Source: Chrysemys picta bellii
Lineage: Eukaryota > Chordata > Testudines > Emydidae
Length of the DNA: 64,000 nt
Direction: 5' to 3'
NCBI RefSeq assembly: GCF_011386835.1
Contig: NC_088797.1
Span: forward strand, 91,646,264 to 91,710,263
Below the pieces are notes generated by a model. That model was not told where the DNA came from and did no database searches. It saw only the letters and a list, made by a program, of their open reading frames with translations. Positions 34,446 to 47,175 of the stretch are shown here, in pieces; positions within the stretch are counted from its first letter, which is position 1, and every line of letters starts with the position of its first letter. A program made the position numbers and the translations under genes.

Positions 34446-35214
34446 TATATAAACAGCTAACAACTATGTAATAACACATGCATTACATTTTCAACTCATG
34501 TAGTATATTTCCATAAACCCAATGTGTCAACTACCTGGAGAGGAGAGGTTACCAGTACATCACTCAAGTGAGTATTTACCACTCACTTTCCTCAAATCCC
34601 TCTTCTCCAGGCAGGTTAGCAAGTCTCTCTGAGTCTTTCAGAATGTTTAATCTCCCGCTCTGATCTCTCAGTGTCAGCCTTTCATTAGAGTCTGAGTTGT
34701 TCTCTTGTTCCTTGGCACTTTCTCTTTTTTGTGTTGATAAAGGATCAGTCTGATGGGAAATGCTAGAGTCCACATCTTCTATCACTGTGTTCAAACTTTC
34801 TGGGTTTACTCGTAGATCGGTTTTATTACATTTAACTGTGTCCCCTGGTCTGTCTGGTCTACGTAAAAGCTTGGAATCAGTTGTTCTTTAATGGTACCCT
34901 TTTGGCCCCAAGTATTAGAGGTGTGATTCCTCAGGCACACTATCACCTGGATTAAGAGATGGGAGATCATGTCCCTTTTGTCAAAATAATATTTCTGCTT
35001 CCACTTCTAATTTTCTTTCATCTTCCATATGGTTTCATTGTTTTGGGATTTCAGCAAGTTATCAGTAACTGTTAAATTAGATGTGATCCTTCTTCCTATT
35101 AACAGCTGAGCTGGAGAAAAAGCCATTCTCCAGGGGTGTACTTTGGTAAATCAGTAACACTTTTTACAAATCACCTTCACTGTCAAAAGTCATTTTCATA
35201 CGGTTCTTTACGGT

Positions 35215-35397
35215 CTATATAGACCTTTCCACAAGTCCATTTGATTGGGGGCAATTTGGACTTAATGTTTTATGATGAAAATTGAAATCTATGGCAAATT
35301 GACTAAAATCTGCACTAGAAAATTGCAGCCCATTAGGGCTAAAACCTTTATCTGGAATTCCATGCCTGGAGAAGATTCCCTTCATGCCAGCTATCAC
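35215..35397 (-). pseudogene. Gypsy integrase core fragment
   Basis: The frame shows IFSRHGIPDKGFSPNGLQF and later LSPNCPQSNGLVERSI, the conserved central segment of Gypsy integrase with the C-terminal catalytic Glu of the ERS block. It is 60 codons, part of the decayed element at 34012-38985. Confidence 0.85.
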
Positions 35398-36403
35398 TGA
35401 CTTACTATTAGTACTGTGCAGTGTGCAGATTTCTGGATACAGAGAATAATAGTCCTTTGATTACCAGGTAAATAAGTCAGTGCCTGCCTTCTCATAAGGC
35501 TTTTATAGAACTGGATGAGATCTCAGTGGCTCTTCCTGTTGGTATGGCTTATATTTCAAGCATGAAAAGCAGTTTCCTACCACATTAGTAATGTTGTAAT
35601 TGATCTGCGGCCAATACAGCACCTCTGATGCTCATTGTTTGCACTTCGCAATTCCTAAATGACTCTTGTGGATCTTCTATAACATTTCTTTTTGGAGGCT
35701 CATTGGAATTACAACCTTACCTCCTTTGAAAATCACTCATCTATCATAATAAATTCATGTCTCCAGTTCCAATAGTCTCTTATAGTTGAACAGCAACTGC
35801 TCATTTCTTCAGGAAACCCTTTAATTATCACTTCATTAAAGATTCCCAGTGATTCATCTTTCTCCATTTCCTCTCTTATTTGTTGCAGTTTCCTGTTAGC
35901 TATGGGAATTGACTTTACGATCAGATCTACCTAGGCTTGCATCTCTGTCTCTCAAGTCTTCTCTGGTTTCGTGGCAGCCACTGCTCTGGAAAATGCATAG
36001 GCAGTGCACATGAATTTACCGGGTGTGTAGGTCACAACAAAAGCATACTTTTGCAGCTTTATCATTATTGTTTGAATCCTGAAGGCACAATCATTTAGTC
36101 CATTTCAGCTTCCACGGTCTGTCCATAAATATACTGACTGAATCTCTCACAGGCAAACAATATTCCTAAAAGCTCCTTCTCAATCTGTGCATATCTGCTT
36201 TCTGCCTCAGTCAATTATTTGGATGCATCTGCCAGTGGTTGCCAACAATCCTCCTGCTTCTGTAAAATCACTACACCTAGCCCAGATGGTAAAGCATCTA
36301 CTGAAATTTTAATAGGCCTTCCTGGTGCATAGAACTTCAACACTGTTTCTTGTATCAGTTACTTTAAACCTTCCCATGATTCCTCTTGTTCTGCATCCCA
36401 ATA

Positions 36404-36949
36404 CTATTCATTTTTATTCTCTAGGTGTTTTCTCAAAGCCGCTGCTTGGGTAGATAGATTAGGTATGCATTTTCCAAGATAATTAACCATTCCCAGGAAA
36501 CGGACATCTTTATTTGACTGGGGATGTGGCATCATTTCAGTGGCTGAAATATTCCTCCTACCAGGTTTTACACCATTGTTGGAAATAAGGTCCCCAACAA
36601 AAGTCAGTTCTGTAATCCCTAAAACACATTTCTCCCTATTTAGTTTGAGATTTTCAGCTCTAGTTGCATCTAGAACTTCATGAAGTCTACAATCATGCTT
36701 CCCTTTTGTTGAGCCCCAGATGATGTCGTCATCCATTGAGGTGTCAACACTATTAATACGTTCATAGATCATATGTATGGTTTTGTGGTACACTTCTAAT
36801 GCAGAAGCTATGCTGAAGGGTAAGTGTAAGAATCTGTATCTTCCAAATAGGGTACTAAATGTGCATATTTTTGAGCTTTCTTCAATTAATTTTAGCTGCC
36901 AAAAACTGTAGGCTGTATCCAATTTACTGTAATATTGAGCTATTTGCAA
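36404..36949 (-). pseudogene. Gypsy reverse transcriptase fragment
   Basis: A 181-codon open stretch holds SKLDTAYSFWQLKL, a degraded FLHLPFSIASA block (normally PFGI.SAPE), a catalytic region MDDDIIWG in place of the usual YVDD box, and FLGMVNYLGKCIPNLS. It is flanked by frameshifts. Confidence 0.88.
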
Positions 36950-37499
36950 ATTGAGACATAATCTCTTCTCTGGTTGGCAGTTTAAAATGTTCTCTTTTTA
37001 TAGCCTTGTTGAGGTCTCTGGGATCTTAGTATAGGCGTAGCTGGCCATCACTTTTCTCCACAATGACAACGGAACTCATACATTTTTTGCGTTACTTGCA
37101 TAGTTTCCATCCTTGCAAGCTCAGCCTTGAGTTTATCATGGAGGGTAAGTGGCCTTTCTACATGGACGGATAACCAGAGGGACCTGCATGTTTATCCAGA
37201 TTGCATGTTCGCCCTACAAGCAACCCAACCCTTGAAACAGGTAATGATATTCCTGAAAGAGTGCCTCATAGCCAGGTTCAACATGATCTTGTAGTGAGAG
37301 GACCCATTTTACCAGATTGAGTTTCTCACATGCAGCCAGGCCTCCAATTGGTGTCACCTCCTTTGGCACTGCAACGAAAAGGAGATGTACATGGTGTTTT
37401 TATGGTTGTTGCTAGCATTGCAACGCCCCTTCACTGGTATATTTATTCCAGAATATCCAGTTACTTTTATTTATGTTGGTCCCAGTTTGGGTCTTATTT

Positions 37500-37829
37500 T
37501 TAGTCTTTCAAAATCTTTTTTTTTTCAGACAGAATAGTAATCTGAGCTCCTGTGTCCAGTTTCAGTGAAATAATTTTTCCATTCACTCTCATAGGCAGTA
37601 TCCAGTTCCTCTTATCAAGCTTGCTAGTTCCCAGTACATCAATGAAAAACTCCTCAACCAGGTTGTGTTTAACCGAGTACACTTGACTTTTCTGCATTTG
37701 GGATCTGCAGCATTTTGCAAAATGATTATTTTTCCCACATCTATGACAGAGTTTTCCAAAGGCAACACACTGTTTGGGGCCATGCTGTGATCCACAGCTT
37801 CCACATGACCGTCTGTATCCAGTCTTCAC
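37500..37829 (-). pseudogene. Gypsy nucleocapsid zinc knuckle and protease fragment
   Basis: CHRCGKNNHFAKCC is a C-x2-C-x4-H-x4-C knuckle preceded by a cysteine-rich CGSCGSQH segment. The protease motif LKLDTGAQITIL follows. The frame ends soon after. Confidence 0.88.
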
Positions 37830-38145
37830 CCAGCAGTGGCTTTCATAGTGAGAGGTTCCACTCTTTGATTTGGTCTATTATGGCTATATTCTTTTGTACT
37901 TAGTGCTTGAATAACCCCTTCTGATGAATTCAGCTCTTTGGCTTATGCTTTCACAGTTTCTGCTGCCTTGCATATTTGGAGACCTTTTTTCTAAAGTTAA
38001 ATCTCCTTCACAGAGCAGTCTCTCTCTTAACAAATGTTTAATTCCACTAATGATTCTTTCTCTGACCAGAGACTCTATCAGTTCACCAAAGTCACAGGTT
38101 TTACTGAGTTTCCTTAATTCTGAGACATACTACTCTATAGTATCA

Positions 38146-38331
38146 TCAGTTTTTTTGCATGCAGGTAAAATAATTGTCTCTCTCAAAGGTTTCATTTTTT
38201 GGCATGCAGTGTTCCTCAAATTTAGTCAGTATTTTACTTAACTTCAAGCTTTCACCTTCTTCAAACTTAAAGTTGTTATAAATATCCAATGCTTCCTCCC
38301 CAACAACATGCAAAAATATTAATGATTTCAC
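38146..38331 (-). pseudogene. Gypsy gag capsid fragment
   Basis: The stretch LHVVGEEALDIYNNFKFEEG and then KFEEHCMPKNETFER resembles capsid of K02A2.6-like Gypsy elements. Only about 60 codons are open. Confidence 0.65.
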
Positions 38332-38804
38332 TTTATCATTTTTCTCCTTTTCTCTGTGGTTGCTAAATACAATTTAAATCTCTGTCTGGATGTTTTCCAG
38401 TTTTCTGCAACATTCCCTGACAATTTCAGACTAGATGGAGGTTGCAACACATCCATTCCTGTTTCTCCCCCCCCCCTTCTTTAGTTAGTCAAGCTACTAT
38501 TGTGCTCACCAAATACATGCAAAAGCCTCTGTGTCTGATGCTCCACATGCTTCTCTGGTGCTTCCCTTTGTCTCTGCTTTCAGTTGCAAACGCAAGAGTT
38601 AACTTCAAAATGACTTCAGTTTCCTTCTCATTCAGCACTTATGACACAATATAATGATCTTGGGGTTCATTAAACACAAACCAGTGAATGAGAAAGGAAT
38701 AAAACTTTAATAAAAACAAACTGGAGAGCTTCTCTGGTGAACTGCTTCACACAACCATACAGTGTTTCCAACCCCTACCTCCAGGACACATCTCCCAATT
38801 CTTT

Positions 38805-38920
38805 TTTCAGAGTAGCAGCCGTGTTAGTCTGTATCCGCAAAAAGAACAGGAGTACTTGTGGCACCTTAGAGACTAACAGATTTATTAGAGCATAAGCTTT
38901 CGTGGACTACAGCCCACTTC
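38805..38920 (-). repeat. Dispersed repeat with hammerhead-like tail, copy 1
   Basis: 116 bp inserted in the right LTR of the old Gypsy element. On the minus strand it starts gaagtgggctgtagtccacg, continues aaagcttatgctc, and ends gctgctactctgaaa. A second copy at 51280-51398 is about 93% alike by eye. The stem gtgggct/agtccac followed by GAAA resembles hammerhead stem II and its 3' core. The 5' core box is missing. Confidence 0.8.
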
Positions 38921-38999
38921 TTAATCTCTTAATTATAATCTTCTACAGACATATCTCTGCAATCCACAATTTTTTTTAACCTAGTGGCCCTCACTTGTC

Positions 39000-40600
39000 C
39001 ATTAGGCACCTTTGAACTGTATTGTGTCAATAGGTATTCAAATACGCATTCTCTCTGGTCACTTACTGTAGGTCCTTTGTGTTTGGGCTTCTCTTTTACT
39101 CTTCTTAGGATCTGTTTTAATCTAACAGCTTTTTGATTAATTCTCTTTTTCACCAGTTATAGTTTCTTTCACTTTTTTTTCTTGATTCATTCTCTCTCTG
39201 GAATTTTATTTCCCTCCTGTAATAGTGTCTGCTCGCCTATCCAGTTCCATTTTTTTCTGCTTCTCCTGATCTGAAACCTTTCCTGTTTTCCTCCTTATCC
39301 CTTCCCAGTCCCACTTATTTTCTCCTCTTCGTTAATTTTATCCTCTCACCTCCTACCCTAGCTGCAGTTCATCCACTAGCTCAGCATCTAGATCCTTCTC
39401 CTTCCCTCCTCATTCTCTAACAGCTTTTTCCAGCTGCCCCCTGCGGGGGGATTATGAGCTCCCTCCTCATCTTGAGCTGCCCTCTTCATGGTCATCTCTC
39501 ACCCCAGGACAGCATTCTATGCTGCTGCATCACAGCTGCAGCAGGTGCTAGTGCCAGGGTCAGGGTTACTACATTGTCTTTCCCCTTGTATTTTTCAAAA
39601 ACCCTGTACTTATCTAGACTAATAATTCAATAATTAACTCATTTGCTATAGAGTTCTCACTGACCAGGTCATATAACATATTCATAAAATTATTACAGAT
39701 CAATATTCTTAGATTTTTACATAGTAGCTTCATATCCACCAGTCATGTGATGGGAGTAAGAAAAATCCACCCTGTGCCAATTCCAACACTGCACAACTGG
39801 TTAGGATCATAAACTGAGTGTTTTCACCATCCCCTGAAGTAGCCCATATTGATCATTGTTGGAGGATCATTGTTAATCAGAGATAACAATAGTTTGCTCT
39901 ACTAGACACACTGCCCTGTTGTTAGTAAAGTCAGTGTGATAATGTAGATGGATATTCTGTAGATTTTCTCCTGCTCTGTAAAAATATAGAGGTTAATTTA
40001 TGTTTTCTGCATTGTAGATGCTATAACCTGATGAAAAGCATGTCTGCTAATTTGTCCTTTGTAGCAATCTCAAAGCTGGACTAAGGATGCAATGTGTGGT
40101 TTCCATTAGCTTCTACTTCAGCTCGAAAAGATTAAAACTGCATTCACGAGATGCTTATTTCTAGGATTTCTAGAGTGGAGTTCAGTAGGCCATAGCAATT
40201 TTGAAGAGTTTCCCCTCGGGCAGGCTCTATTCATTTTGTAATATTTTAGAATCCCTATAATTTTCTATAGAATAGAAATAGGAAACATGAGTCATAATTT
40301 CTCTGAAAAATACATTTTATATCTGATTTTTGTGTCAAGAAAGTTAACTGGGGACAGTATACAAAAACAAAACACACAGGAAAGCACCAACTTCTGTGGC
40401 TTTCAGACTGATGGAACCATTTATCTGTAACTATTATGCTGCATTTTAGATCTCATGAGAAACCTTTCAGTTCAACTACAGACAATTAAATTTTGACTTC
40501 TGAAAGTAACAGTAAAAAAGAATAAAATAAATGCATTTTTCAAGTGAAAAAAACCTGAGAATTACATAGTTAGTACTAAAATGTTATTGGTTGTTCTTAC
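39000..40600. other. Intron, nothing recognised
   Basis: Pyrimidine-rich to 39560, then AT-rich. No gene, splice-flanked open segment or clear repeat. Confidence 0.6.
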
Positions 40601-40614
40601 TGAGATGGTGTACT

Positions 40615-40705
40615 ACCTAAAGAGTCCAATTAGGACTGGAGTCTCATTGTGCTAAGCGTTGTACAAACACTGAGGAAGACAGAGTTTACAATCTAAAAAG
40701 ATAAA
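40615..40705. repeat. Ancient short interspersed repeat fragment
   Basis: The phrase tcattgtgctaagcgttgta plus a stretch ending tttacaatctaaa resembles a widespread amniote repeat. A related text is present in the opposite sense at 57168-57245. Confidence 0.45.
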
Positions 40706-41289
40706 AATAAAGGGGAAGGGATACAGTATGCAAGCAAAATGATTTGGGTGCTGATTGACACATCTCTTGTTAGTTCTATTTATCATTAGTAGTAGTATGT
40801 ATTAGGCTGAATCATGGCTTTGCCCCGAGCCCCAAGCAAGAGGAAGTATACTGCTGTACTTTCCCAGAGCAGCTGAAAGTCACAGTCTCCTTCCAGGTTC
40901 CCTTGCTGCTTCAGGGAGACAGTACTGCATTGGGTCTAGCCAAAGCTTCAATCTCTTGGCTCCTTTTGTCCCACTCCCTTTCACCCTCTGCAGTGGGAGT
41001 GGAACATCGTGACTTTGTAAAGCCTGCTTCTCTTCCAGGGCTGCTACTTGTGTTACAGATAGCCAGTCCTCTTGTGCCCACATCGTGCCTTGCTAGCTGG
41101 CCCAGAGTTTGGCCTATTGCTTGTCATATTTTTAAACAATATAATCATAATGCTCTATTAGGATAATATCCTCAACTTCCCCTATAACCAGCCATTGTTA
41201 GTGCCTTTTTTAATTACACACTTTTCAATCAGTGTCCGTGTATATGAACTATCCTAAACTAAGTGCTCTAGCCACCCATTTGTCCCAAT

Positions 41290-41760
41290 TGCTAACCCGG
41301 GGTATTTCACCATTGCTTTCCCGGCTCTAAAGGCAGCCTCCCGCCAGCAGCTGTGCAGAAGTAAGGGTGGCAACACCATAGCACACCACCCTTACTTCTG
41401 CACTGCTGCATTCAGAGCTGGGTGGCTGGAGAGTGGCGGCTGCTGACTGAGGGCCCAGCTCTGCAGGCAGCAGCACAGAAGTAAGAGTGGCAATACAAGA
41501 CTAGCAGCTGCCATTCTCCAGCTGCCGAGCTCTGAAGGCAGTGCCAGTAGCAGCACAGAAGTAAGGGTAGCAGTACCACAAGCCCCCCTACAGTAACCTT
41601 GCAACCCCCTGAAACTCCTTTTTGGGTCAGGATCCCTACAATTACAACACGATGAAATTTCAGATTTAAATAGTTGAAATCGTGAAATTTATGATTTTTA
41701 AAATCCTATGACTATTAAATTGACCAAAATGGACCATGAATTTGGTAAGGCCCTACCAAC
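41290..41760. mobile_element. Repeat-derived block with tandem units and DNA-transposon-like right end
   Basis: Units containing agcacagaagtaagggtggca recur in variant form (41348, 41468, 41552). An 18-bp perfect inverted repeat lies at 41353-41370 and 41386-41403. The right end, gaatttggtaaggccctacc, resembles termini of a reptile DNA transposon, but the matching left end was not found. Confidence 0.55.
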
Positions 41761-43169
41761 TACCAATAAAGACAAGGGGTGGAATTTTCAAAACTGCGTA
41801 TGTGATTTAGGAACACAAATTACCCTGACTTTCAAAGTCACTTTACGCATTTTCAATAATCCCACTCTAGAATTCAGTTAAATTGGAGTTCTAAAGTGGA
41901 GCTGTCGTTGCACTAATCTGAGGCTCATTTGAATGTTTTTTTTTTTACTTTTGAAAATCCTGTTACAAGTATTATCTGGTGGATTAGAATACGAGGTTAT
42001 GCCATCATAACATTTGTGCTGAGTTTGTGTAACTATAATTAAAGAAATGTTGGGGATAGTCCAGACATGTGTTATCCTGCTCCTGCAGTTAACACACACG
42101 CAACTCACATCTACCTCAGGGGATTAAAGGATTACTTCTGTAGATGTAACTTTTTCACAACAAAATGTAGTATTTCTATGACAGTTTCCAATATCATCAT
42201 AATTCTACAAAGTTTACTTGAACATTGAATAATATATGTAATATATATGATGCACTATAATTTTGTGCAAAGTGCTGTGTCAGGCAAGTAACGAGTATAT
42301 AGGGGTCTGTGATGGCAGAGTCAATGCAGAGGTGGGAACTTGTTTGCAGAACAGGTATATTTTAACATATATAAAACTACTCATTTACATCCAGGTCCTG
42401 ATTTCCTGATACAAAATCACTGTAGACCATTTAGACACTCTTGGTCTTTCATTATGCAACAATTTATGTCAATTTTGTCCACTTTATGTCTGCAGTTAAA
42501 AACATACTATAGCGGCTGATACTGATTAGATTCAACTGAAAAGTAAATTAAACACAGGGCTAATGGTCCTAGGAAAACTGCCATAGAAATGTAACATTTT
42601 AATTTGAAAGGCCTACACAATAACATCTTCCCTTGAATGTGCCTTAAAAGGAATAAAAAGGGCCTTCTGGTGGTAAGTAGCCTTCTGTGCACATCTGCAA
42701 TAAAGTCTGCAATTATTTCATAAATAATCTCCAGACATTGCAAGTAAACTGTGTATTGAGTCAACTTCCTAATTACTCTCCTCTGTCTTTGGCACTTGCT
42801 CCCCAGGAACTTTGAGTGACATTAATAAGGATTTTGTATCTGATATTTTAGTTGTGGTATGAGGTTTAAGAATAATGTATGTTTTGGATCCATTTTCGGG
42901 TTGGCTGCCAAAGAAGTGCTTACCTCTCATGACACCATAATTTATGATAAGTGATTTAATATTAAACAAGCTTTGGTGATTTCTTTTCTGAAGAAACCTT
43001 CCTCAACAGCTATGGATGAGTCTAATTTTTGTTTGGATTCTTTTTATTCTTAAGTGATTGTAAAAGTCATGTAATTAAGGTGCAAAATTCTAATTCAATT
43101 TGGCTTGCATGAAACATTCCAGATTTTACGGCTCACCGCAGCAGAGAAATTTTTTTGGTCAAGTGGGAT

Positions 43170-43440
43170 AGTGATTTATAGATTTCTGCCATTTCAATTT
43201 CTTTATCACTTTTAGTTTTGTTAGACCCTTCAGTAGTATTCCACCTTATTGAATATGATGTTCTTGTGTCATATTTGCAATCTATTGTTGGACTGTCAGA
43301 TCCTACTTTGACTTGGTTTGAGTCCTATTTAGCGCTTTTGTCAACAACTGTTACCATGGGCCAATTTAACTCTTTACTTACCTGTTTGTCCTGTGTTGTG
43401 CCTCCTGGATGTATGTTAGGATAGTTTTATTGCTTTCATG
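43170..43440 (+). pseudogene. L2-like LINE reverse-transcriptase fragment
   Basis: The frame (43218-43424) reads LDPSVVFHLIEYDVLVSYLQ, then SDPTLTWFESYLALL, ending SCVVPPGCMLG. These are recognisable L2 RT blocks (LDLSAAFDTVDH, WF.SYL, GVPQGSVLG) with substitutions. It has no intact catalytic box. Confidence 0.8.
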
Positions 43441-45539
43441 TGACTAATAGCTGATAATTTTTAGGGAGTATGCTATGTGTTTTCACTGTTATTTGGATGA
43501 TATCCAGTAAAAGCTAGGAATTCCATCAAATTATCAGGCGTACATTTCTACTCTAACTGCTTATTGTTGGCTAATTTTATTAAATGAAACCCAACTAACT
43601 CAGGAACTTTGCTAGTTGAGTCCAACTGTTGCGTAAGTGCTAGAGAATGTTATGCTGGTTGCATGCCAGCTGCCAAGTGAACTTACAGGATGCATATTCT
43701 AGAAGACTTCCTAGTCAGTGTGTTTCTTGAAGTGGAAGGAAAGCTCAGATAGTAATTGAGCTGGGGGCTTTGATAAAATTATTTGCTTTTCCTTCACGAA
43801 GTGTATAGTTGCACATTTGTATCTCTGATTCTAATGACACCCAGATCATCAATTTCAACTAAGGAGTGAACAGCACAGTGTAGCAGGAAATATATAAAGA
43901 AGGCCTCAAGTCATCCTTGTGCTTATTCATTCCTGAGCAGGCTGTGTGCTGGTCCAGTCCTCTAGCACGATTTAGGCTAGCTTAGAAGCTGATGCAAATT
44001 ATACCAACTCCCAGCATTCCAAAGATGCTCATAAGGCAGCTGAAGATTTCTGAGGTGCAGAGAAGCCAAGGCCCTATCCTTCCACCAGCTCTACACCATC
44101 AGAGTTTTAGGGTCTGTGTCCATAGTAAGCCATGTAAAATAGTCCAAGCATAGGGGAGAATCTGGGCCAGAGTGAAGGTAAAATAAACTGATTATATGGG
44201 CCTGATTTTTAGCCTCCAGTTGTGTGACTGAGTATTATGCATGAACTCACCAGTGCTTGTTCAGTAGATATTAAAATTAGTAAGACAAATCATAGATGAA
44301 AAAACAAAACAAAACAATATACCGTTTTTGTGAAATTCTCATAGTTTAGATTGGAAAAAAAATACTAGGCAAATAATTTATTTAAAAGTGGCCTTGTATT
44401 TGTTGAACGAATAATTTACCACATTATTTAACCAGTTCTTCTGTAAACTCTTCATGCAGATGTTGGTACTGGAAATGTACAAGGAGTTGTGTGTGTGGCC
44501 GCCCCAATGAAAATCAGGGCCTGATTTTTATATAAGAACATGATTATCATTGTTAAATAAACATTTTCGTTGGTTAATTTTTCAATATACCTTCTTACTT
44601 TTTTAACTCTAAATTAATTATTATTTTTTATTTTTGTGTATTTTCTATATAGCCCTTTATTGGTCTGAGACTTGTAAATATTTTTTCTGTGGTTTTATCC
44701 CTTTTCATGGAGACTGCTTTAATTTAACTAATGTTAGTAGCATATAAAAATGAGAAATATAATCTAACATTTTTTCACTCTCAAGGCATGCTGCTTAATT
44801 ATAAAGGCTGAGACAGTTTTAAAACCATGGCACACAAGCTGATATTCCATCCATTCACTTCACAACAATTTTTTTAAGAGGGTGGTATATGAACCAGTAA
44901 AATTTGGGAACCACTGGGCTAGATCATCACCAGCACTATGCAGCCACAAAAGTGAGTATGGAGGAGTAAGGCCACCCCTTTACACTCTTTCGTGGGCAAC
45001 CTGTAAGCACAAGAGCAAAAGCAGACTCTGCAAAGCCACTGCTTTCTTGTGACCTCCACACAGATGAAAGGGAGGGATTAGACTGAGCGTTGGCTCTCCC
45101 CCCAGCAAATGCAGCATCCTTGTAGCTGCCCCAAGTGACATAACACATAGCTGTTTGTACTTCCCCTTGCATAGTATAGATTGTAAATGAAGATGTAGCC
45201 CAAAATACTCAAAGAAGATGCCCATAGTCCTGATAAAGTTGCACACCAAAAATAAGCACAAATTTGGTGGCAATGAAAAACGGATAGGTAGGTAGATACT
45301 AACCTCTACTGAAAAGATTCACAAATTTGCATTGTCTGCCTGTCTAATTAAACATTAAAAGTTGTCACACTGGGTGCTCATTCAACAAAGCTCCAATGTT
45401 TAGATACTTCTGATGATAACTTCTTAAGACCTTCTTTTTGTATAAAGAGTCAGGGGTTATATCCATTAGATTTGTCAATATTTGTATTGTCACCTTTTGT
45501 AACTAGAACATCTTTCTACCCAGTAAAAGGATGGGATTG

Positions 45540-45718
45540 GGTTGAACCTTCAGCTCTGGGACCCTCCCACCTTGCAGGGTCCTAGAGCCTGGGCTCCAGC
45601 CCATCTCTGGAAGTCTATAAGGCAATGAAAAAGCCCCGCAGACTGAGCCTGGCAAGCCTGGGTTGGCTGGCATGGGCCAATCACAGGTTTTTCTTTGCTG
45701 TGTAGACATACCCTAAGA
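45540..45718. mobile_element. MITE fragment, right half
   Basis: GC-rich text (gagcctgggctccagcccat) ends in tgtgtagacataccctaag, the same type of right terminus as the Harbinger element at 9542. The left terminus was not found. Confidence 0.55.
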
Positions 45719-47092
45719 GGCCCAGTACAGCACTGTCAGCACAGGGCAGCAGCTGTGAACCCATATGAACCTCGTCTGCTTTCGGGGCCAGAGCAGCCCT
45801 GGCCTAATATTAGGTAGTTCCTCAGGAAAGTCTGTCCCCAGCTTTCTTTGCGCAGCAGTATTGCCAGAATTTCCACAGTGCTGCATGCTCCAGACCCCCT
45901 GAGGCACATCCTTCCTGTCCCCAGACCTAGCACATCCCTTATCCCAGGACTTGCCAGGGGTTCCTTGAAGCCTGGATGCCTTCCTCAGTTCCTATTTTTC
46001 ACCCATCTGAATCTGGTTCTATTAGGGTCCCTTTATGCTGCTCTGGCACTTTATCTCTCAGGTAAAAGGGCCCAGAGCCATCATGGAAATCTCACTCATG
46101 GATTAGAAGTGGCATATGCATTTATGTTATGATACTGTACAGTAATCACAGATGTTTGAAGTTATTTATTTAATTCACAACGTCTCTGCCATATATTAGC
46201 AAATTCCTTTAAAAAAATATTGAGGCAAAAGCTGCTGGCTCTCTCTACTGAGTAGAAAACTGCCAGACAGCAGAAACCCAGAAGCACTTACCACACATCT
46301 AAATGTTGCAACTGCTGTTCCTACTGCTGAAGTGGAGAACCAATTTCCAGTGACTTTCTTGCATTGTTGAGTACAATGGAGAAAATTGGAGTGTGTGATC
46401 ATGCACAAAACTGCAGAAGCTAATGCTACAATTGCCTTCAACCAGCATGATGTTCATTGGGCTTCAGAGTTATGGTGTGCAAAAAGGGCTTAGAAATGGT
46501 TGTTCAAAGTTGAACTTCAGAGCAACTTATCTACTACTCATGATTTTAAGAGATTCTCCAATTTTCTCTTTAACTTTCCTCCTTCCTTTCAGTCCATATA
46601 CATAGCCTTGAACCCTTCCTAACTCCTGATTGGACTCCTTGTCTCTTTTAGCTATTTAATATCCCATTCCAACCCATCAGTCACCTGCCCCTTCTTGGTT
46701 CTGACCCATTTGCCTAGTTGCTGTACAGCTCTCACCTATCTGTGCATTACTGGTCCATTGGTGGAGCTATGCCTATAAACACCAGCTACCCCCTCATTCA
46801 AGCAGTATTATGTTTAAATTGGTACTCACCCTGTATAATCTACTTCATAATCAGTAGGCCACTTGCTTGTCAACTCTCTTTGTACTTCTATTTGCTCCCC
46901 TCCTAGCCTCCATTGTGACTACCTCTCAGACTTCTCAGAACTCCTGTCCCCTCTCCTCCCAACTCCATCAGCAACATCAGGTTTCTCCCTTTCCCACTCC
47001 ATTATCACCAGTGCTTGATGCCAGTTCAACCCCTGGCAGCCTGCCCATCTTCACAACTGCTGAACATTCCCCTGCACAGTCTCTTACATTTT

Positions 47093-47175
47093 GGGGCCAT
47101 ATCATCAACTGGTATAAAGTGTTGTAGCTCCATTTACTACAATGGAGTGATACTGATTTACACCAACTAAGAATC
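47093..47175. mobile_element. Short palindromic MITE
   Basis: catcaactggtataaagtg...tagctccattt on the left mirrors acaatggagtgatactgatt...tacaccaactaag on the right as an imperfect inverted repeat. Confidence 0.6.

Larger units (their letters stand above)
34012..38985 (-). mobile_element. Old Ty3/Gypsy LTR retrotransposon, heavily decayed
   Basis: Similar LTR-like blocks lie at both ends: 34019-34230 and about 38670-38970. Both carry cttggggttcattaaa, accagtgaatgagaaag, cacatctcccaattc and ttataatcttc. Between them, minus-strand fragments occur in normal order: gag (38331-38146), zinc knuckle-protease (37829-37500), RT (36949-36404), integrase core (35397-35215) and a hydrophilic pol tail (34794-34576). 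Frames are broken throughout. The right LTR is interrupted by the repeat at 38805-38920 and the left one by a Tigger MITE. Confidence 0.88.

Noticed and set aside
44815..44922. hAT terminus-like ttgggaaccactgggc
   Set aside because: Only one weak end, no partner terminus or target duplication found.
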